Source: Pelomonas sp937871895 (GTDB lineage Bacteria; Pseudomonadota; Gammaproteobacteria; Burkholderiales; Burkholderiaceae_C). From it: a stretch of DNA of 64,000 bases. Every line of letters begins with the position of its first letter. Position 1 is the first letter of the stretch. Location: assembly GCF_046348265.1 (NCBI RefSeq), contig NZ_JAXMEO010000010.1. The stretch is one strand, 5' to 3'. The notes beneath the pieces are model-generated. The model saw only the letters and a program-made list of their open reading frames with translations. It was not told the origin of the DNA and searched no databases. The translations under genes and the position numbers were made by a program. Positions 29,273-38,572 of the stretch are shown piece by piece.

Positions 29273-30040
29273 ATGCCCCCGCCATCCCCAGGTTATCGAC
29301 TCCAGGCCGCCACCGGCACGCACCGTGGTGACCGCGCGTATCAGCAGGACCAGGTCGCCATCCTGGCGCATCCGCGCATCAGCGGCTGCGTGATGGGCGT
29401 GGTGGCCGATGGCATGGGCGGCAAGAGTGGCGGCCGCAAGGCGGCGGACCAGGTCGTGCTGACGGCGCGCCAGCTGTTCGAGCGCTACTCGCCGGATGAC
29501 GAGTCCCCCACCGAATTGCTGGCCCAGATCGCCTCGGAGGCGCATCTGATGATCAAGCTGACGGCGATCTCGGCCGAGGAAGAACCGCACAGCACCATCG
29601 CCGCCTTCGTGCTGACGCCCGACCGCAGCGTGCACTGGGTGCACTCGGGCGATTCCCGCGTCTACTGGTTTCGCGGCCCGCGCCTCGTCAAGCGCACGTT
29701 GGACCACTCCTATGTGCAGAAACTGGTGGACGAAGGCCAACTGAGCGAAGCGGAGGCCACCTCGCACCCACAGTCCAACCTGCTCACCGCCTGCCTGGGC
29801 ACCGTGCAGGACCCGGTGTTCTCCACCACCCAACTGGACGACCTGACGGTGGGTGACACGGTGATGTGTTGCAGCGACGGCCTGTGGCACTACTTCACCT
29901 CCGAGGAGCTCGGCAGCGTGCTGCACAGCCTGCCACCTCGCGCGGCCGCCGAGCTGCTGGTCTCCAAGGCGCGCCAGCGCGCCCGCGCGGGGGGCGACAA
30001 CCTCTCGATCGCGATCGTTCGGCTGGAAGCGCTGGCCTGA
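29273..30040 (+). CDS. PP2C-family protein serine/threonine phosphatase
   Basis: A 255-residue metal-dependent phosphatase. The PPM motifs appear in order: GDRAYQQDQ with an early aspartate, VADGMGGKSGG, WVHSGDSRVYWF, CCSDGLWHY and GGDNLSIAIVRL, so both metal-binding aspartate sets are kept. It is cytosolic, with no membrane segment. Related bacterial enzymes (Stp/PppA-like) reverse Ser/Thr kinase signals; no kinase gene is visible in this window. Start chosen at the ATG just before PPPSPGYRLQ; the upstream extension overlaps the divergent gene. Confidence 0.9.
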   Translation: MPPPSPGYRLQAATGTHRGDRAYQQDQVAILAHPRISGCVMGVVADGMGGKSGGRKAADQVVLTARQLFERYSPDDESPTELLAQIASEAHLMIKLTAISAEEEPHSTIAAFVLTPDRSVHWVHSGDSRVYWFRGPRLVKRTLDHSYVQKLVDEGQLSEAEATSHPQSNLLTACLGTVQDPVFSTTQLDDLTVGDTVMCCSDGLWHYFTSEELGSVLHSLPPRAAAELLVSKARQRARAGGDNLSIAIVRLEALA

Positions 30041-30055
30041 GCCAGCACAGATTGC

Positions 30056-30646
30056 CTACGGGTTCTGCACCGCAGGCGCCGACGCCTTGAGCGGTGGCGC
30101 CACGGGCCGCGCGCCCGGCGCCTGGCGGCGCGCCTCGCGCTCGGCATGCTGCCGCAAACGGGCTTCAGCGTCGCGCTCGCGCACCTCGCGAGCGGCCACG
30201 CGGTCCTGGGCCTTTTTGAGCTCAGCCGACGTGGGGGCCGAAGACGCCGGCACCGGCATGGGCGGCATGGGCCCGAGCGGCGAGGCACTGGCCGCAGCGG
30301 CCGGTGCGAGCGGGCGTGGCGCAGGGCTGACCAGGAGCCGCTCGCGGCGTTGGCCCTCTTCGCGCGCTGACTGGAGGTCGCGCGCACGGCGCCGCTCGAC
30401 CTGGGCCTCCGAGCGGCGGCGCCGGTCTTCAGCTGCCTGCGCACGCTCCTGAGCCATCACCGGGGCCAGCGCCTCCTGCTCTTTGCGCCGCGCCGCGTCC
30501 ACGCAGTGGTTCACCGCAAAGTGCTGCTGGCAAGCTTGCCGTTCAGCGGCGAAGCGGGCCTCGATGCTGGCACGGTCCTCGGCAATGGCGCTACCCACGG
30601 CGAGCGCGGCGCCGGTGGCCAGCAGGAGCAACCCCAGCCGCTTCAC
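30056..30646 (-). CDS. exported Ala/Arg-rich protein of unknown function
   Basis: A 196-residue protein that I do not recognise as a named family. A signal peptide is clear (MKRLGLLLLATGAALAVGSA, cleavage near AIA-ED). The mature part begins with two cysteines 10 residues apart (ACQQHFAVNHC) that could form a disulfide. A long Arg/Glu/Ala-rich helical stretch and a Pro/Ala-rich tail follow. The start overlaps the zapE stop by 4 nt (ATGA), so it is coupled to zapE. Confidence 0.7.
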   Translation of the reverse strand: MKRLGLLLLATGAALAVGSAIAEDRASIEARFAAERQACQQHFAVNHCVDAARRKEQEALAPVMAQERAQAAEDRRRRSEAQVERRRARDLQSAREEGQRRERLLVSPAPRPLAPAAAASASPLGPMPPMPVPASSAPTSAELKKAQDRVAAREVRERDAEARLRQHAEREARRQAPGARPVAPPLKASAPAVQNP

Positions 30647-31740
30647 GTCAGGCGCGTGTCCACCTCGCGGCGGGCGAGGGACAGGTAGTCGGCGCTGCGC
30701 ATCTCCACCAGGCGCGAGACGGTTCGCGGGAACTCGTGCGCCAGCGGGCCCTCGGTGTAGAGCTGCTCGGCCGGCACGGCGGCCGAGATGAGTAGCTTGA
30801 CGCGCCGGTCGTAGAGCACGTCCACCAGCCAGGTGAAGCGTCGCGCCTCACTGGCCATGCGCAGCGGCATCTCGGGCACGTCGGACAGGATCACCGTGTG
30901 GAACTGGCTGGCCAGCTCCAGGTAATCGTTCTGCGAGCGCGGGCCGCCACAGAGGGTGGCGAAGTCGAACCACACCACACCGCCCGCGCGGCGGCGAGCG
31001 CGGATCTCGCGGTGCTCGATGTGCAGCACAGGGCTTTCGTCGCGGGCCTCGGCCATGCGCTCGAAGGCGGCCGTCAGTTGGGCATCCACCTGCTCGCCCA
31101 GAGGGCAGAGGTAGAAGTCCACCTGCTCCATCGAACGGCGCCGGTAGTCGGTGCCGGCATCGACGTTGACGATGTCGAGGTGGGCTTTTAGCAGTTCGAT
31201 GGCCGGCAGGATGCGATCGCGGTGCAGGCCGCCAGGGTAGAGCCCGTCGGGGTGGAAGTTGCTCGTGGTGATGATGGACACGCGGTTCTTGAACAGCGCG
31301 TCGAGCAGGCGGTACAGGATCATCGCGTCCGGCATGTCCGCGACGTGGAACTCGTCAAAGCAGATCAGCCGGAAGCGCTGCGCCATGCGCTTGCCGAGCT
31401 CATCGAGCGGGTCGGCAATGCCCTTGAGCTCCTGCAGCTCACGGTGCACCTCGCGCATGAACTCGTGGAAGTGCAACCGCGTCTTGCGCCGCACCGGGAC
31501 GGACTGGAAGAAGCAGTCCATCAAAAAGCTCTTGCCCCGCCCCACCCCGCCGTACATGTAGACGCCACGCGGGATGGGCGGCTTGACGAGCAGGCGCGTC
31601 ACCGCATTGGCGCGCCGCGCCTTGTAGGACGCCCACTCGTCTTCGCAGCGCTGCAGCGCTGCTACGGCGGCGAGCTGCGCCGCGTCGGCCGTGAAGCCGC
31701 GCTCGGCCAGCGTCTGCTGGTAGAGCTCGGTGACTGACAC
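30643..31740 (-). CDS. zapE: cell division ATPase ZapE (AFG1 family)
   Basis: A 365-residue AFG1-like AAA ATPase. Walker A is GGVGRGKSFLMD near residue 65, and Walker B is LICFDEFHVADMPDA. The SMEQVDFYLCPLGE and RRFTWLVDVLYDRRVKL segments are typical. In E. coli ZapE acts on the Z-ring during division under low oxygen or heat. It follows lpdA by 9 nt, and the sucABlpd-zapE linkage is common in Burkholderiales. Confidence 0.9.
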   Translation of the reverse strand: MSVTELYQQTLAERGFTADAAQLAAVAALQRCEDEWASYKARRANAVTRLLVKPPIPRGVYMYGGVGRGKSFLMDCFFQSVPVRRKTRLHFHEFMREVHRELQELKGIADPLDELGKRMAQRFRLICFDEFHVADMPDAMILYRLLDALFKNRVSIITTSNFHPDGLYPGGLHRDRILPAIELLKAHLDIVNVDAGTDYRRRSMEQVDFYLCPLGEQVDAQLTAAFERMAEARDESPVLHIEHREIRARRRAGGVVWFDFATLCGGPRSQNDYLELASQFHTVILSDVPEMPLRMASEARRFTWLVDVLYDRRVKLLISAAVPAEQLYTEGPLAHEFPRTVSRLVEMRSADYLSLARREVDTRLT

Positions 31741-31749
31741 AGCCTGGGT

Positions 31750-33171
31750 TTAGAAGTTCAGCGCGCGCTTGTCGACGGCCAGCGCGGCTTCCTTGGTCGC
31801 TTCAGACAGCGACGGGTGCGCGTGGCAGATGCGGGCGATGTCCTCAGCACTGGCCTTGAACTCCATCGCCACCACGGCTTCGGAGATCAGCTCCGAGGCC
31901 ATGGGGCCGATGATGTGCACGCCGAGGATCTCGTCGGTCGTGGCGTCCGCCAGGAATTTGACGAAGCCCGTCGTGTCGCCCAGCGCCCGCGCGCGGCCGT
32001 TGGCCAGGAAGGGGAACTGCCCCGCCTTGTAGGCCACGCCTTCGCTCTTGAGCTGCTGCTCGGTCTTGCCGACCCAGGCGATCTCGGGGCTGGTGTAGAT
32101 GACCCAGGGGATGGTGTTGAAGTTGACGTGCCCGTGCTGGCCGGCAATGCGCTCGGCCACGGCCACGCCTTCTTCCTCGGCCTTGTGCGCGAGCATGGGG
32201 CCGCGCACCACGTCGCCCACGGCCCAGACACCGGGCAGGTTGGTGCGGCAGTCGCCGTCCACCACGATGGCGCCGCGCTCGTCGAGCTTGAGGCCCACGG
32301 CTTCAGGGTTCAGGCCCACGGTGTTGGGAACGCGGCCGATGGAGACGATCAGGCGGTCCACCACCAGGCTCTGCTCGGCGCCCTTGGCGTCGGCATAGGC
32401 GATGGTGACGTCCTTCTTGCCCTTGGTGACCGAGGCGATCTTGACGCCGAGTTGGATGTCCAGACCCTGCTTCTTGAAGACCTTGGCCGCCTCCTTGGCC
32501 ACGCTCTCGTCGGCGGCGGCCAGGAAGGCAGGCATGGCTTCGAGGATGGTGACTTCGGCGCCCAGGCGGCGCCAGACCGAACCCATCTCCAGGCCAATGA
32601 CGCCCGAACCGATGACGCCCAGCTTCTTCGGCACGGCCGGGATGCGCAGCGCACCGTCGTTGGAGAGGATCAGGTCTTCGTCGAACTCCGCGCCCGGCAG
32701 CTGACGTGCGGTGGAGCCAGTGGCGATGATGACCTGCGCGGCCACCAGGGTCTCGTCGCCGACCTTGATCTCGTAGGCGCCTTCCTTGCCGCCGGCGAAG
32801 CTGCCACGGCCGTGGAAGAAGCTGACCTTGTTCTTCTTGAAGAGGAACAAGATGCCGTCGTTGTTCTGCTTCACGACGCTGTCCTTGCGGGCCACCATCT
32901 TGGCCACGTCCATCTTCAGGTTGGACAGGCTGATGCCGTGGTCGGCAAAGCCGTGACCGGCGTGCTCGAAGTGCTCGCTCGACTGCAGCAGGGCCTTGGA
33001 CGGGATGCAGCCCACGTTCGTGCAGGTGCCGCCCGGGGCCGGGCCACCGGCTGCGTTCTTCCACTCATCGATGCAGGCGACGTTCTTGCCCAGTTGCGCC
33101 GCCCGGATGGCCGCGATATAGCCGCCGGGGCCGCCGCCGATGACGACGACGTCGAATTGCTTGGTGCTCAT
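31750..33171 (-). CDS. lpdA: dihydrolipoyl dehydrogenase (E3)
   Basis: A 473-residue flavoprotein that reoxidises dihydrolipoamide on the E2 subunit and reduces NAD+. FAD-binding GGGPGGY is at residues 12-18, the redox disulfide is in GTCTNVGCIPSKALL, NAD-binding GSGVIGLEMGSVW is mid-protein, and the C-terminal CHAHPSLSEA holds the catalytic His-Glu. It is the third gene of the 2-oxoglutarate dehydrogenase operon, separated from odhB by a hairpin-like repeat. Confidence 0.96.
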   Translation of the reverse strand: MSTKQFDVVVIGGGPGGYIAAIRAAQLGKNVACIDEWKNAAGGPAPGGTCTNVGCIPSKALLQSSEHFEHAGHGFADHGISLSNLKMDVAKMVARKDSVVKQNNDGILFLFKKNKVSFFHGRGSFAGGKEGAYEIKVGDETLVAAQVIIATGSTARQLPGAEFDEDLILSNDGALRIPAVPKKLGVIGSGVIGLEMGSVWRRLGAEVTILEAMPAFLAAADESVAKEAAKVFKKQGLDIQLGVKIASVTKGKKDVTIAYADAKGAEQSLVVDRLIVSIGRVPNTVGLNPEAVGLKLDERGAIVVDGDCRTNLPGVWAVGDVVRGPMLAHKAEEEGVAVAERIAGQHGHVNFNTIPWVIYTSPEIAWVGKTEQQLKSEGVAYKAGQFPFLANGRARALGDTTGFVKFLADATTDEILGVHIIGPMASELISEAVVAMEFKASAEDIARICHAHPSLSEATKEAALAVDKRALNF

Positions 33172-33198
33172 GATTACTCCGATCTCATTAGCGCCCCT

Positions 33199-33325
33199 GT
33201 CGGAGCGTCGCGAGCGGCCTCAGGGCTAGGCGCGGGTGCCGAGCCACCGGAACGTAGCAGCGCTACGTGAGGATGGCGAGGACGGGACCCGCAACGACGC
33301 CATGGGGCCGCGCAGTAGCTCCGAC
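33199..33325 (-). repeat. 127-bp hairpin-like repeat between odhB and lpdA
   Basis: The odhB-lpdA gap is almost filled by one imperfect palindrome. It is bounded by an 8-bp terminal inverted repeat (GTCGGAGC at 33199-33206, GCTCCGAC at 33318-33325). A second paired zone (GCGGGT near the left arm, ACCCGC near the right) and a central ACGTAGC-AGC-GCTACGT hairpin follow. The right end abuts the odhB stop codon. It encodes no protein. It resembles a REP/MITE-type dispersed element; copies elsewhere in the genome cannot be checked here. Confidence 0.6.
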
Positions 33326-34567
33326 TTAGATGTCGAACAGCAGGCGTGCCGGATCTTCCAGCGCTTCCTTCATGGTCACCAGGCCCAGCACCGCCTCGCG
33401 GCCGTCAATGATCCGGTGGTCATAGGACATGGCGAGGTAGTTGATCGGGCGGACCACGACCTGGCCGTTCTCGACGACGGCACGGTCCTTGGTGGCGTGC
33501 ACGCCGAGGATGGCGGACTGGGGCGGGTTGATGATGGGCGTCGAGAGCATCGAGCCGAAGGTGCCGCCGTTGGAGATGGAGAACGTGCCGCCGGTCAGCT
33601 CGTCGATGGAGAGCTTGCCGTCCTTGGCCTTCTGGCCGAAGGACGCGATGGTCTTCTCGATGTCGGCAAAGCTGAGTTGATCGGCATTGCGGATGATGGG
33701 CACGACGAGGCCGCGCGGCGAGCCGACGGCGATACCGATGTCGAAGTAGCCGTGGTAGACGATGTCATTGCCATCCACGCTGGCGTTGAGCACCGGGTAC
33801 TTCTTGAGTGCGGCCACGGCGGCCTTGACGAAGAAGGACATGAAGCCGAGCTTGACGCCGTGCTCCTTCTCGAACTTCTCCTGGAACTTCTTGCGCATCT
33901 CCATCACCGGGGCCATGTTCACTTCGTTGAACGTGGTCAGGATGGCGTTGGTGGATTGGGACTGCAGCAGACGCTCGGCCACGCGGGCACGCAGGCGCGT
34001 CATGGGCACGCGCTGCTCGGGGCGCTCGCCCAGATTGGGGGCCACGGGCGCGGCCACGGCCGGCAGGGGCTTGGCGACGGCGGGCGAAGCCGGCACGGCG
34101 ACAGGGGCTGCCACAGCCGCCTTGGGCGCAGCGGCCAGGGCGTCGCCCTTGGTCACGCGGCCATCCTTGCCGGAGCCGGCGATGTCGGTGGCGGCGAGGC
34201 CCTTCTCGGCCAGGATCTTGGCGGCGGCCGGCATGGCGACGTCGCCCTTGTTGGCCGCGGCTGCAGGGGCAGGCGCGGCTGCTGCGGGTGCAGGTGCCGC
34301 AGCGGCGGGTGCCGCGCCGGCTTTGCCTTCGGTGTCGATGCTGGCGATGGGCTCCTGGCTGGCGACGGTGGAGCCGTCGGCCTTGAGCACGGCGGCCAGC
34401 ACACCGGCCGACGGCGCGGGCACTTCGAGCACCACCTTGTCGGTTTCGATCTCGACAAGGATCTCATCGACGGCGACCGCTTCGCCGGGCTTCTTCTTCC
34501 AGGTCAGCAGGGTGCCTTCGGTGACGGACTCGGAGAACTGGGGGGTCTTGACTTCAACAATGGCCAT
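33326..34567 (-). CDS. odhB: 2-oxoglutarate dehydrogenase E2, dihydrolipoyl succinyltransferase
   Basis: A 413-residue E2 core. The N-terminal lipoyl domain has the lysine in ETDKVVLEVPAPSAG (near residue 43). An Ala/Pro-rich linker leads to the E3-binding domain (KILAEKGLAATDIAGSGKDGRVTKGD). After a second linker comes the catalytic domain with the SYDHRIIDGREAV active-site His and Asp. It transfers succinyl from lipoate to CoA. It lies 42 nt after sucA and upstream of lpdA. Confidence 0.96.
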   Translation of the reverse strand: MAIVEVKTPQFSESVTEGTLLTWKKKPGEAVAVDEILVEIETDKVVLEVPAPSAGVLAAVLKADGSTVASQEPIASIDTEGKAGAAPAAAAPAPAAAAPAPAAAANKGDVAMPAAAKILAEKGLAATDIAGSGKDGRVTKGDALAAAPKAAVAAPVAVPASPAVAKPLPAVAAPVAPNLGERPEQRVPMTRLRARVAERLLQSQSTNAILTTFNEVNMAPVMEMRKKFQEKFEKEHGVKLGFMSFFVKAAVAALKKYPVLNASVDGNDIVYHGYFDIGIAVGSPRGLVVPIIRNADQLSFADIEKTIASFGQKAKDGKLSIDELTGGTFSISNGGTFGSMLSTPIINPPQSAILGVHATKDRAVVENGQVVVRPINYLAMSYDHRIIDGREAVLGLVTMKEALEDPARLLFDI

Positions 34568-34609
34568 GATGGGGTATCCGTTTTATGTGGCTGGAAGGGG
34601 CGTCTCAAC

Positions 34610-37465
34610 TCACTTGGTGAGGACGAAACCCTTGAGCTTGGTGAACGCCTGGTCGAGCAGCGCCTTTTGCTGATCCTGGTGCAGGTGGGCATAGCCACAG
34701 GCGGGCGAGGCGCTGGCCGGGCGGCCGGCGTAGCCGAGCTTCTGACCGTCCAGCATGTTTTCGTGGATCTGGTGCTGGATGAAGAACCACGCGCCCTGGT
34801 TCTGCGGCTCGTCCTGAGTCCAGACGATGTCGGTGGCGTTCGGATACTTCTTGATCTCGGCCGCGAAGGCCTTGTGCGGGAAGGGGTAGAGCTGCTCGAC
34901 GCGCAGGATGGCCACGTCGGTGGACTTCTTTTCCTCACGCTTGCGGACGAGGTCGTAATACACCTTGCCCGAGCAGACGACCACGCGCTTGACCTTGTCA
35001 GCGACGATGTCGGCGTTCTGTTCACCGATCACGGTCTTGAACTCACCCTTGGTGAAGTCGGACAGCGGCGAGGTGGCGTCCTTGGCCCGCAGCAGGCTCT
35101 TGGGCGTCATGATGACCAAGGGCTTGCGGAACATGCGCAGCATCTGGCGGCGCAGTACATGGAAGATCTGGGCCGCATTGGTGGGCTGCACGATCTGCAT
35201 GTTGTTGTCCGCGGCCAGCTGCATGAAGCGCTCGAGGCGGGCCGAGCTGTGCTCGGGGCCTTGGCCCTCATAGCCGTGCGGCAGCATCATCACGAGGCCG
35301 TTGGAGCGGCCCCACTTCACTTCGCCCGAGGCGATGAACTGGTCGATCACGACCTGGGCGCCGTTGACGAAGTCGCCGAACTGGGCTTCCCAGATGGTGA
35401 GCGTGTTGGGCTCGGCGGCGGCGTAGCCGTACTCGAAGCCCAACACCGCTTCCTCGGAGAGGATGGAGTCAATGACGGTGAAGGGCGCCTGACCATCGGC
35501 TGCGTGCTGCAGCGGGATGTAGGTGCCTTCGTCCCAGTTCTCGCGGTTCTGGTCGTGGATGACGGCGTGGCGGTGGGTGAAGGTGCCACGGCCGGCGTCT
35601 TCACCGGACAGGCGCACCGGGTAGCCGCTGGCGACGAGCGAAGCAAACGCCATGTGCTCGCCCATGCCCCAATCGATGTTGACTTCGCCCCGGCCCATGG
35701 CGGCGCGGTCGGCGTAGAGCTTCTGCACCAGGTTGTGGGCGGCAAAGTCCTTGGGCAGCGTGGTGATGCGCTCAGCGAGGCGCTTCCACTCCGTCATCGG
35801 GATGGCGGTGTCGCAGGCGTCAGTCCACTTCTTGCCGAGGAAGGGCGACCAGTCGGTGGCGAACTTGCTCTTGAAGTTGGTCAGCACCGGGTCCACCGTG
35901 TGGCGGCCTTCGTCCATGGCGGCGCGGTAGGCCTTGACCATGGCGTCGGGGCCATCACCGGGCAGCACGTTCTGCGCGACCAGCTTGTCGGCGTAGACCT
36001 TGCGGGTGCCGGGGTGCTGGCCGATCTTCTTGTACATCAGCGGCTGCGTCAGCGAGGGCGTGTCCTGCTCGTTGTGGCCCAGCTTGCGGAAGCAGACGAT
36101 GTCGATGACCACGTCCTTCTTGAATTCGGCGCGGTAGTCCATGGCCAGCTGCGTGGCCCAGACGACTGCCTCGGGGTCATCGCCGTTCACGTGCAGCACC
36201 GGGGCCTCGATCATCTTGACGACGTCGGAGCAGTACCAGGTGGAGCGCAGGTCGCGCGGGTCGCTGGTGGTGAAGCCGATCTGGTTGTTGATGACCAGGT
36301 GCACCGTACCGCCCGTGCCATAGCCGCGGGTCTGGCTGAAGGCCAGGGTTTCTTGCACCACGCCTTGGCCACCGAACGCCGCGTCGCCGTGCACCAGCAC
36401 GGGCAGCACCTGGCGGCCTTCCTTGTCGGCGCGGCGGTCCTGGCGGGCGCGCACGCTGCCTTCGACCACCGGGTTGACGATTTCCAGGTGCGAAGGATTG
36501 AAGGCCAGCGACAGGTGGATCGGGCCCCCAGGGGTCGAGATGTCGGAGCTGAAGCCCTGGTGGTACTTCACGTCACCGGCCGGCAGGTCCTCGGCGGCCT
36601 TGTGCTCGAACTCGGCGAACAGGTCCTGCGGGCTCTTGCCCAGGGTGTTGACCAGCACGTTCAGGCGGCCGCGGTGGGCCATGCCGATCACGATCTCCTG
36701 CACGCCGCGCTCACCGGCACGCTGGATCAGCTCGTCCATCGCGGCGATGAAGCTCTCGCCGCCTTCCAGCGAGAAGCGCTTCTGTCCAACGTACTTGGTG
36801 TGGAGGTAGCGCTCCAGGCCTTCGGCGGCCGTGAGGCGGTCGAGGATGTGCTTCTTGTCCTCGGCCGAGAAGCTGGCCTTGCCGCGTTGCTTCTCCAGGC
36901 GCTCCTGCCACCAGCGCTTTTCGCCGGGGTCGGAGCCGTGCATGAACTCGGCGCCGATGGAGCCGCAGTAGGTGTCACGCAGGGCCTGCACGATCTGGCG
37001 CAGGGTCATGGTCTCGGCGCCAAAGTAGGTGTTGGCCGCCGAGAAAGAAATGTCCATGTCGGACTCGGTCAGGTCATAAAAGGCCGGATCGAGTTCGGGA
37101 ATCTTGGGGCGCTCTTCGCGCTTTAGGGGGTCCAGCTCGGCCCAGCGGTTGCCGAGGAAGCGGTAGGCCGCGATCAGGCTCTGCACGTGCACTTGCTTGC
37201 GCGCGACGGCCAGGTCAGCGCTGCTGGCCTTGGCGGCGAAGGCATTGGCCTTGGCACGCTGCGCGAAGGATTCGATCACCGGGGCATGGGCCACATCGCG
37301 GGCCTCGGTGCCGTCTACGGCGGGGACGTGCTGGAGGGCGTCGAAGTAGGCTCGCCAGTTGTCGGGCACGGAACCTGGGTTGTCCAGGTAGGCCTCGTAC
37401 ATCTCTTCGACATAGGGAGCATTGCCCCCGAACAGGTAGGAGTTCGACCTGTATTGCTGCATCAT
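34610..37465 (-). CDS. sucA: 2-oxoglutarate dehydrogenase E1
   Basis: A 951-residue thiamine diphosphate enzyme that decarboxylates 2-oxoglutarate and passes succinyl to odhB, a control point of the TCA cycle. The N-terminal E2-contact segment YLFGGNAPYVEEMYEAYL is conserved. GMAHRGRLNVLVN, the GDAAFGGQGVVQE segment and the C-terminal VWTQDEPQNQGAW are diagnostic. The frame is open further upstream, but family alignments start with MMQQYRSNSY, at 37465 or 37462. First gene of sucA-odhB-lpdA; the 264 nt upstream presumably hold its promoter and that of the divergent dioxygenase. Confidence 0.96.
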   Translation of the reverse strand: MMQQYRSNSYLFGGNAPYVEEMYEAYLDNPGSVPDNWRAYFDALQHVPAVDGTEARDVAHAPVIESFAQRAKANAFAAKASSADLAVARKQVHVQSLIAAYRFLGNRWAELDPLKREERPKIPELDPAFYDLTESDMDISFSAANTYFGAETMTLRQIVQALRDTYCGSIGAEFMHGSDPGEKRWWQERLEKQRGKASFSAEDKKHILDRLTAAEGLERYLHTKYVGQKRFSLEGGESFIAAMDELIQRAGERGVQEIVIGMAHRGRLNVLVNTLGKSPQDLFAEFEHKAAEDLPAGDVKYHQGFSSDISTPGGPIHLSLAFNPSHLEIVNPVVEGSVRARQDRRADKEGRQVLPVLVHGDAAFGGQGVVQETLAFSQTRGYGTGGTVHLVINNQIGFTTSDPRDLRSTWYCSDVVKMIEAPVLHVNGDDPEAVVWATQLAMDYRAEFKKDVVIDIVCFRKLGHNEQDTPSLTQPLMYKKIGQHPGTRKVYADKLVAQNVLPGDGPDAMVKAYRAAMDEGRHTVDPVLTNFKSKFATDWSPFLGKKWTDACDTAIPMTEWKRLAERITTLPKDFAAHNLVQKLYADRAAMGRGEVNIDWGMGEHMAFASLVASGYPVRLSGEDAGRGTFTHRHAVIHDQNRENWDEGTYIPLQHAADGQAPFTVIDSILSEEAVLGFEYGYAAAEPNTLTIWEAQFGDFVNGAQVVIDQFIASGEVKWGRSNGLVMMLPHGYEGQGPEHSSARLERFMQLAADNNMQIVQPTNAAQIFHVLRRQMLRMFRKPLVIMTPKSLLRAKDATSPLSDFTKGEFKTVIGEQNADIVADKVKRVVVCSGKVYYDLVRKREEKKSTDVAILRVEQLYPFPHKAFAAEIKKYPNATDIVWTQDEPQNQGAWFFIQHQIHENMLDGQKLGYAGRPASASPACGYAHLHQDQQKALLDQAFTKLKGFVLTK

Positions 37466-37729
37466 TTCGCTCACCTCATACCCCGGTATCCAGGGAGTTG
37501 GCTGGTTGAAGAACCTTCCGCGACACGGCTCGACCGGTTGGCGGATTGCGACCCACCTTTGCTGTTGCCAGCGTAGGGACGGGAAGGACCAAAAGACTAA
37601 GTCACAAGGAACAGACTCTAGCACCCGTGCGGGAGAACCCGCAAACGCAACGGCCGGTGCCCTAGACTTTCTCCCTTGTGTCTGCCCTCAATCTCGCAAG
37701 GCGGCTCACGGAATTCACGAGGTTCCACC

Positions 37730-38572
37730 ATGGAAGTACAGGTCGTCGACTACACGGCCCCGGACGCTGCGCAAAAGTTCACGCAGTCGCTGCATGAAAC
37801 GGGCTTTGGGGTGCTGAAGCGCCACCCCATCCCGCAGGAACTGGTCGAACGCATCTACGCGCGCTGGCTCGATTTCTTCGACAGCGACGACAAGGCAGCC
37901 TTCGCCTTCAACCCCGAGACGCAAGACGGCTGGTTCTCCACCGCCATCTCCGAGACGGCCAAGGGCTTCAGCCAGAAGGACCTGAAGGAGTACTTCCACA
38001 TCTACCCGTGGGGCCGCATCCCGCCCGCGTTGCGGGACGACGCGCTCGACTACTTCCAGCGCGCCAATGCCTTGGCGAGCGAACTGCTGACCTGGGTCGA
38101 GCGCTTCACGCCGCCCGACATTGCCCAGCACTACAGCGAGCCGCTGTCCAAGATGATCGAGGGCAGCCGCCACACCCTCTTGCGCGTGCTGCGCTACCCG
38201 CCGCTCACCGGGCACGAGCCCGCCGGGGCGGTGCGTGCGGCCGCCCATGGCGACATCAACCTGCTGACCATCCTGCCCGCCGCCAACGAGCCCGGCCTGC
38301 AGGTGAAAGGTGCCGATGGACTGTGGCGCGACGTGCCTTGCGACTTCGGCACGCTGGCCATCAACATCGGCGACATGCTGCAAGAGGCCAGCCAGGGCTA
38401 CTACCCCAGCACCCTGCATCAGGTGCTGAACCCCACCGGCGACAGCGCCCGCCGCAGCCGTGTCAGCCTGCCGCTCTTCCTGCATCCGCGCAACGATGTG
38501 GTGCTGTCTGAGCGCTACACGGCCGGCAGCTATTTGGATGAGCGCCTCCGCGAGTTAGGTGTGAAGTCCTGA
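37730..38572 (+). CDS. 2-oxoglutarate/Fe(II) dioxygenase, isopenicillin N synthase-like
   Basis: A 280-residue non-haem iron oxygenase. The N-terminal DIOX_N domain contains GFGVLKRHPIPQELVERIY. The C-terminal jelly roll keeps the metal ligands HGD (in AAHGDINLLT) and the distal His in STLHQVLNP, and the RSRVSLPLF arginine-serine pair that binds 2-oxoglutarate. The substrate is unknown. It is the first gene of a tight plus-strand operon; the next gene starts within its stop codon. ATG 37730 gives the conserved MEVQVVDYTAP; the extension upstream is not conserved. Confidence 0.88.
   Translation: MEVQVVDYTAPDAAQKFTQSLHETGFGVLKRHPIPQELVERIYARWLDFFDSDDKAAFAFNPETQDGWFSTAISETAKGFSQKDLKEYFHIYPWGRIPPALRDDALDYFQRANALASELLTWVERFTPPDIAQHYSEPLSKMIEGSRHTLLRVLRYPPLTGHEPAGAVRAAAHGDINLLTILPAANEPGLQVKGADGLWRDVPCDFGTLAINIGDMLQEASQGYYPSTLHQVLNPTGDSARRSRVSLPLFLHPRNDVVLSERYTAGSYLDERLRELGVKS

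Noticed and set aside
33236..37126. A 1296-codon open frame on the plus strand, antisense to odhB and sucA
   Set aside because: Its residues are rich in His, Gly, Leu and Val without domain motifs, and it lies exactly opposite two strongly identified genes. Long antisense frames are common in GC-rich DNA.
37676..37729. Upstream extension of the dioxygenase start
   Set aside because: The added residues are not family-like. ATG 37730 gives the expected N-terminus.
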